Source of the DNA: an uncultured Bacillus sp.
Lineage (GTDB): Bacteria; Bacillota; Bacilli; Bacillales_B; DSM-18226
Reading direction: 5' to 3'
NCBI RefSeq assembly: GCF_946478885.1
Contig: NZ_CAMLDX010000154.1
Location: 1 to 5,120, forward strand
DNA length: 5,120 bases
Both the position numbers and the translations under genes were made by a program. Shown in pieces: positions 1 to 5,120 of this stretch. Position 1 is the stretch's first letter, and the number at the start of each line of letters is the position of its first letter. A model generated the notes under the pieces. That model was given only the letters and a program-made list of their open reading frames with translations, made no database searches and was not told the origin of the DNA.

Positions 1-15
1 GTTTTCAAGGAGCAA
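1..15 (-). promoter_or_regulatory. boxA-like antitermination site in the rRNA leader
   Basis: The minus strand reads TTGCTCCTTGAAAAC at the window edge. This resembles the rRNA leader boxA (TGCTCTTTGAAAAC-like in Bacillus; TGCTCTTTA in E. coli), the site bound by NusB and NusE (S10) so that rRNA transcription resists Rho-dependent termination. It differs at one position (C for T). Together with P1 and P2 it implies that a 16S rRNA gene starts beyond base 1. Confidence 0.75.
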
Positions 16-21
16 TTCCCT

Positions 22-37
22 GTCGCTCATAAGCGAC
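22..37 (-). other. hairpin at the predicted 5' end of the rRNA leader
   Basis: The minus strand reads GTCGCT-TATG-AGCGAC, a perfect 6-bp stem with a four-base loop. Its first base coincides with the P2 start predicted from the -10 position, so the precursor RNA would begin with a closed stem. It is not followed by a T run, so it is not a terminator. Role unknown; leader stability or processing is possible. Confidence 0.6.
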
Positions 38-43
38 TTTTAT

Positions 44-72
44 AATATACCATTTCATTACTTTAAAATCAA
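44..72 (-). promoter_or_regulatory. rRNA operon promoter P2
   Basis: On the minus strand, -35 TTGATT (72-67), a 17-base spacer and -10 TATATT (49-44) are preceded by TGG, an extended -10. Seven bases downstream, position 37 reads G, so the transcript would start with GTP. B. subtilis rRNA promoters are known to start with GTP and to respond to GTP level and the stringent response; that this promoter does so is inference. The region upstream (about 75-105) is almost entirely A+T, consistent with an UP element. Confidence 0.8.
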
Positions 73-125
73 GGATTTCTTTAAAAAATAATTAAATTAA
101 TGATATCCCCTTATTGACTTTGAAC

Positions 126-154
126 AGTATATCAACCTTCTAAACAGAATTCAA
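126..154 (-). promoter_or_regulatory. rRNA operon promoter P1 (upstream of the tandem pair)
   Basis: On the minus strand, -35 TTGAAT (154-149), a 17-base spacer and -10 TATACT (131-126) are preceded by TGA, an extended -10 (TGn). The predicted start is around 119-118 (A or G). Upstream sequence at about 155-180 is AT-rich with A/T runs, as in UP-type elements. The position 82 bp before a second similar promoter and ahead of an rRNA leader matches the paired P1/P2 promoters of Bacillus rrn operons. Confidence 0.75.
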
Positions 155-189
155 GACTTTTATTGAAAAAAGCAATAATCGCTTCGAAC

Positions 190-286
190 ATAAAAGAAAG
201 GTGTCAGGCACCACAATAGAGAATCGAGTATCACTTTGCCTAACTCCGCATTGGATACCGAATCAATTGTGGATGCCTGCCACCTT
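190..286 (-). terminator. probable Rho-independent terminator of gyrA
   Basis: Twenty bases after the gyrA TAA, the minus-strand transcript can fold a long imperfect hairpin: arm 286-254, loop 253-233, arm 232-198. It is followed at once by TTTCTTTTA, a U-rich tract in RNA. The tract lies on the gyrA-distal side only, which fits termination of gyrA transcription before the rRNA promoters that begin about 45 bases further on. The basal stem pairs AAGGTGGCAGGCATCCACAAT with ATTGTGGTGCCTGACACCTT and has one mismatch and one bulged base. A second, weaker candidate follows: AAGC/GCTT with a six-T run near 169-187. Confidence 0.65.
198..286. repeat. REP-like imperfect inverted repeat between gyrA and the rRNA promoters
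   Basis: The outer arms are 198-217 (AAGGTGTCAGGCACCACAAT) and 266-286, whose reverse complement reads AAGGTGGCAGGCATCCACAAT. The inner arms continue the symmetry: GAATCGAGTATC at 221-232 against GATTCGGTATC (reverse complement of 255-265). The central loop is about 21 bases. GGTGTCAGGCACC at 200-212 is itself partly self-complementary. Total length, near-palindromic ends and intergenic position resemble REP/MITE-type non-coding elements. That it is a dispersed family is inference; only one copy is visible in this window. Confidence 0.55.
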
Positions 287-306
287 ATGGGGTAGCCTCT
301 TCAGTT

Positions 307-2862
307 TTATTCTTCATCATTTACATGTTCTGTTTCAACATTCGGTTCGGAACCTTCTTCGGAATATCCTTCGAAGTCCTGTCCTTCATCCTCTGCAGAT
401 TCGTCGCCGTTTAATTCCTCCGATTCCTCTTCCCTTTCAACCTTTGCAACGGTAGCCACATATTCCCCATCATTTTCATCAAGACGAATCAGTCTCACAC
501 CTTGTGTATTACGTCCCATAGTGGAAATATCGCTGACAGCCATCCGAATTAAGACACCGCCAGTTGTAATCAGCATAATGTCCTCTTCGCCTGTTACAAC
601 CTCCATGGATACTAGACAACCGTTTTTCTCGGTAATATTGCACGTTTTGATACCTTTTCCGCCTCGATGCTGCAGCCTATATTCATCTTCCGGCGTCCGT
701 TTTCCATACCCTTTCTGTGTCACGATGAGGATTTCGGAACGTTCTTTAAGAACCTCCATTCCGATCACTTCATCATCATGATCAAGGGTAATGCCTTTGA
801 CACCCGTTGCCGAACGACCCATTGAACGGACATCTGTTTCGTGAAAACGAATCAGCAGGCCTTTCTTCGTACCAATGATAATATCTTTCTTTCCATCAGT
901 TAAACGTACGGATATTAGTTCGTCACCCTCACGTAAGCCTAAGGCAATTAAACCGCTGTTACGGATATTGGCAAATGAAGTGATTGGTGAACGCTTGGTA
1001 ATTCCATCTTTCGTAGTGAAAAATAAGTACCAATCGTCTTCAAATTCTGCAACTGGAATAATCGCATTAATCCATTCATCTTTTTCAATTCCAAGCAGGT
1101 TGATGATAGGAATGCCTTTCGCCGTGCGACTGAATTCCGGAATTTCATATCCTTTGGCACGATAAACTTTTCCTTTATTTGTAAAAAATAAAATCGTATC
1201 GTGGGTGGAGGTGGTCATTAAATGTTTAACGAAGTCATTCTCATTCGTCCCCATTCCTTGAATGCCTCGTCCACCACGCTTTTGCGAACGATATGTCGAT
1301 ACCGGTAGACGTTTAATATAGTCATTATTTGTTAAGGTAATAACGATATGCTCGCGCGGAATTAAGTCCTCATCGTCAATATCATCCAGACCGCCGGACA
1401 CGATTTCCGTACGACGCGTATCATTGAAACGTTCCTTAATTTCCGTTAATTCCTCGCGGATAATTTCAAGGATTTTTTCATCATCAGCCAGAATAGCCTT
1501 TAGTTCGGCAATAAGCTTCAATAACTCCTGATATTCTTCTTCAATTTTCTCGCGTTCCAGACCTGTCAAGCGCTGCAAGCGCATATCGAGGATAGCCTGC
1601 GCTTGCTTTTCCGATAAATGAAACTGCTCCATTAACCCGGTACGGGCAATGTCAGTTGTTCGCGAACTTCGAATTAACTGGATGACTGCATCCAGATTAT
1701 CAAGGGCAATTCGCAAGCCTTCTAGAATATGAGCCCGAGCTTCTGCCTTTCGCAGTTCAAATTCTGTCCTTCGTCTAATGACAACTCTCTGATGTTCCAA
1801 GTAATAAACCAGACACTGCTTTACATTTAAGACCTTTGGCTCTCCATCGACAAGAGCAAGCAGGTTTACACCAAAGCTTGTCTGTAGTGCTGTATGCTTA
1901 TAAAGATTATTCAGAATGACATTGGCATTGGCATCCTTGCGAACTTCAATCACAATACGCAAGCCTTCGCGGTCGGACTCGTCACGGAGATCAGTAATTC
2001 CATCGATCTTTTTCTCTCTCACTAATTCTGCAATTCTTTCAATCAATCTAGCTTTATTTACCTGATAAGGAATTTCACGAACAATAATGACTTCCTTGCC
2101 GCTTGATTTTTGCTCGATTTCCACCTTGGCCCGTAATTTCAGCGAGCCGCGGCCAGTCTCGTACGCCTTCCGAATTCCGCTCCTGCCGAGAATTAATCCC
2201 CCAGTTGGAAAATCCGGACCAGGAATAATATCCATCAATTCCAGAATACTAATATCAGGGTCCTTACTTACAGCAAGTACACCATCGATGACCTCGCCGA
2301 GCTGATGCGGAGGAATATTCGTAGCCATTCCTACTGCGATGCCGGATGTGCCATTTAAGAGTAAATTTGGAAATCTCGCCGGCAAGACAACAGGCTCCTT
2401 CTCTTCTCCATCGTAGTTTGGCTGATAATCGATTGTGTCTTTATTGATATCTCGCAGTAATTCCATCGAGATCTTCGACATTCTAGCTTCTGTGTAACGC
2501 ATTGCGGCTGCAGAGTCACCGTCAATGGAACCAAAATTGCCGTGACCGTCTACCAGCATATAGCGGTAATTGAAATCCTGTGCCATTCGGACCATTGTTT
2601 CATAAACCGCCACATCGCCGTGGGGATGATACTTACCAATAACATCACCCACGATACGGGCGCTTTTTTTAAAAGGCTTATCTGAATGCATTCCTAAATC
2701 ATGCATCGCATACAATATTCGGCGATGAACCGGCTTTAAGCCGTCCCTTACATCCGGCAGAGCACGTGATACAATAACGCTCATGGCATAATCTAGAAAG
2801 GATGAGCGCATTTCCTGGCTAATATTAACCTCTTTAACTTGGGACTTTGGCGTTTCGGCCAT
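307..2862 (-). CDS. gyrA: DNA gyrase subunit A (GyrA)
   Basis: Breakage-reunion subunit of DNA gyrase. With GyrB it forms an A2B2 tetramer that cuts both DNA strands, passes a second duplex through the gap and so introduces negative supercoils using ATP. The 851-residue product carries the winged-helix/tower breakage domain (about 1-500), with YHPHGD at 78-83 and the catalytic tyrosine Y123 in the RYTEARM motif. A coiled-coil region (about 365-475) follows, then a C-terminal beta-pinwheel (about 505-806) that wraps DNA and holds the GyrA box QKRGGRG at 527-533; a related QHRGGKG lies at 731-737. The start is the ATG at 2862, which has GGGGAGG eight bases upstream. An in-frame ATG at 2898 would add 12 residues but has no comparable ribosome site and is not expected from B. 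subtilis GyrA. Oddities: residue 84 is Val (GTG) instead of the usual Ser, while Glu88 is kept. The tail 808-851 is strongly acidic (21 Asp/Glu in 44) and about 30 residues longer than in B. subtilis. Identity is certain; the drug phenotype is inference. Confidence 0.98.
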   Translation of the reverse strand: MAETPKSQVKEVNISQEMRSSFLDYAMSVIVSRALPDVRDGLKPVHRRILYAMHDLGMHSDKPFKKSARIVGDVIGKYHPHGDVAVYETMVRMAQDFNYRYMLVDGHGNFGSIDGDSAAAMRYTEARMSKISMELLRDINKDTIDYQPNYDGEEKEPVVLPARFPNLLLNGTSGIAVGMATNIPPHQLGEVIDGVLAVSKDPDISILELMDIIPGPDFPTGGLILGRSGIRKAYETGRGSLKLRAKVEIEQKSSGKEVIIVREIPYQVNKARLIERIAELVREKKIDGITDLRDESDREGLRIVIEVRKDANANVILNNLYKHTALQTSFGVNLLALVDGEPKVLNVKQCLVYYLEHQRVVIRRRTEFELRKAEARAHILEGLRIALDNLDAVIQLIRSSRTTDIARTGLMEQFHLSEKQAQAILDMRLQRLTGLEREKIEEEYQELLKLIAELKAILADDEKILEIIREELTEIKERFNDTRRTEIVSGGLDDIDDEDLIPREHIVITLTNNDYIKRLPVSTYRSQKRGGRGIQGMGTNENDFVKHLMTTSTHDTILFFTNKGKVYRAKGYEIPEFSRTAKGIPIINLLGIEKDEWINAIIPVAEFEDDWYLFFTTKDGITKRSPITSFANIRNSGLIALGLREGDELISVRLTDGKKDIIIGTKKGLLIRFHETDVRSMGRSATGVKGITLDHDDEVIGMEVLKERSEILIVTQKGYGKRTPEDEYRLQHRGGKGIKTCNITEKNGCLVSMEVVTGEEDIMLITTGGVLIRMAVSDISTMGRNTQGVRLIRLDENDGEYVATVAKVEREEESEELNGDESAEDEGQDFEGYSEEGSEPNVETEHVNDEE

Positions 2863-2870
2863 TTTAAATA

Positions 2871-2877
2871 CCTCCCC
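2871..2877 (-). promoter_or_regulatory. gyrA ribosome binding site
   Basis: On the minus strand this reads GGGGAGG, followed by an 8-base AT-rich spacer and ATG at 2862. It decides the gyrA start in favour of MAETP over the in-frame ATG at 2898, which lies upstream of the site and has only weak AG-containing sequence before it. Confidence 0.9.
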
Positions 2878-2981
2878 GATTAGAAACGAACCGATCATTT
2901 CTAAAACATAGCTATTTTATGCAACTAACTTTATTAAACTTTAAGAGTAAAAGCTTTTAACAACGATCTGGCTTCACGTCT

Positions 2982-3153
2982 AGCGCCTTGTGTTACATTC
3001 CTGTTACGCAGGTCTGCAAGAAAAGGCACATTCCGCTCCCCGTATTTCCTTTATCTTTCGTTCAGGTATAAAGCAGCATCGGCTAACTTCCACAAATGCC
3101 GATTTCAGCATATCCAAGATAGTCTCGCTGCCGGGTAAGGCACTTCCGTCTTT
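2982..3153 (-). other. GC-shifted intergenic block after gyrB, open in the gyrB frame
   Basis: By hand count, 2971-3150 has 88 G/C in 180 bases (about 49%), whereas the next 80 bases toward gyrA are near 25-30%. After the gyrB TAG, the same frame stays open for 49 codons (3153-3007) to TAA at 3006-3004. It contains an ATG at 3111 giving a 35-residue peptide starting MLKSAFVEVSRCC and ending AFSCRPA. No convincing ribosome site precedes that ATG. The block contains inverted repeats: ATGCTG-AAAT-CGGCAT (3111-3096), ATCGGC/GCCGAT (3103-3078) and GCAGC/GCTGC (3131-3073). I do not recognise the peptide. It could be a small element inserted between the two genes, a structured untranslated region or chance. 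Confidence 0.35.
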
Positions 3154-5105
<1,952 letters not shown>

Positions 5106-5120
5106 GGCATAATTTTCTAT

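Noticed and set aside
40..45. Plus-strand TATAAT
   Set aside because: No -35 at proper spacing on the plus strand, and no plus-strand gene follows. It is the complement of the P2 -10 region.
114..131. Plus-strand TTGACT followed by TATATC
   Set aside because: The two hexamers are only about 8 bases apart and no plus-strand gene lies downstream. The sequence belongs to the minus-strand P1 region.
201..455. Plus-strand open frame across the inverted repeat and gyrA 3' end
   Set aside because: It begins inside the inverted repeat without a ribosome site, and most of it mirrors the acidic gyrA tail in antisense, giving low-complexity Leu/Pro/His/Arg sequence.
2914..2942. Possible gyrA promoter with -10 TAAAAT (2919-2914)
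   Set aside because: At a 17-base spacing the -35 would be AAAGTT, a poor match. Another option, TTGTTA upstream with TTAATA, needs a 20-base spacer. A gyrA promoter in this AT-rich stretch is plausible but cannot be placed.
2948..2959. Perfect 12-bp palindrome TAAAAGCTTTTA before gyrA
   Set aside because: It could be an operator-like site, but it is AT-rich and short, and no regulator or second copy supports it.

Overview
The window looks like the replication-origin-proximal gyrase region of a Bacillus-type Firmicute (Bacillaceae), shown in reverse orientation so that everything transcribes from right to left on the minus strand. The order is gyrB, then gyrA, then the promoters and leader of an rRNA operon that lies beyond base 1. 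This matches the known Bacillus subtilis layout (dnaA-dnaN-yaaA-recF-remB-gyrB-gyrA-rrnO). Both proteins are close to their B. subtilis counterparts: GyrB ends in the usual NLDI, and GyrA has the same numbering through its catalytic tyrosine.

Layout on the minus strand, right to left. Bases 5120-5092 are the end of a spacer or of the upstream gene; too little is present to name it. Bases 5091/5082-3154 are gyrB, with two competing starts. Bases 3153-2863 are a gyrB-gyrA intergenic region in two parts: a block of about 49% G+C next to gyrB, which stays open in the gyrB frame for 49 codons past the TAG stop, and an AT-rich stretch just before the gyrA ribosome binding site. Bases 2862-307 are gyrA. 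Bases 286-190 are a long imperfect hairpin followed by a T-rich tract, the likely gyrA terminator, built on a REP-like inverted repeat. Bases 154-44 hold two tandem promoters, each with a 17-bp spacer and an extended -10. Bases 37-1 are the start of an rRNA leader, with a perfect hairpin at the predicted 5' end and a boxA-like antitermination site at the window edge.

GyrA and GyrB form the A2B2 DNA gyrase, which introduces negative supercoils ahead of replication and transcription. All catalytic residues I looked for are present in both. The most notable point is valine at GyrA position 84, where B. subtilis and E. coli have the fluoroquinolone-contacting serine. GyrA also has a longer acidic C-terminal tail than B. 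subtilis GyrA. I see no new gene system here. The less ordinary features are V84, the hairpin element, the GC-shifted intergenic block and the compact rRNA leader.
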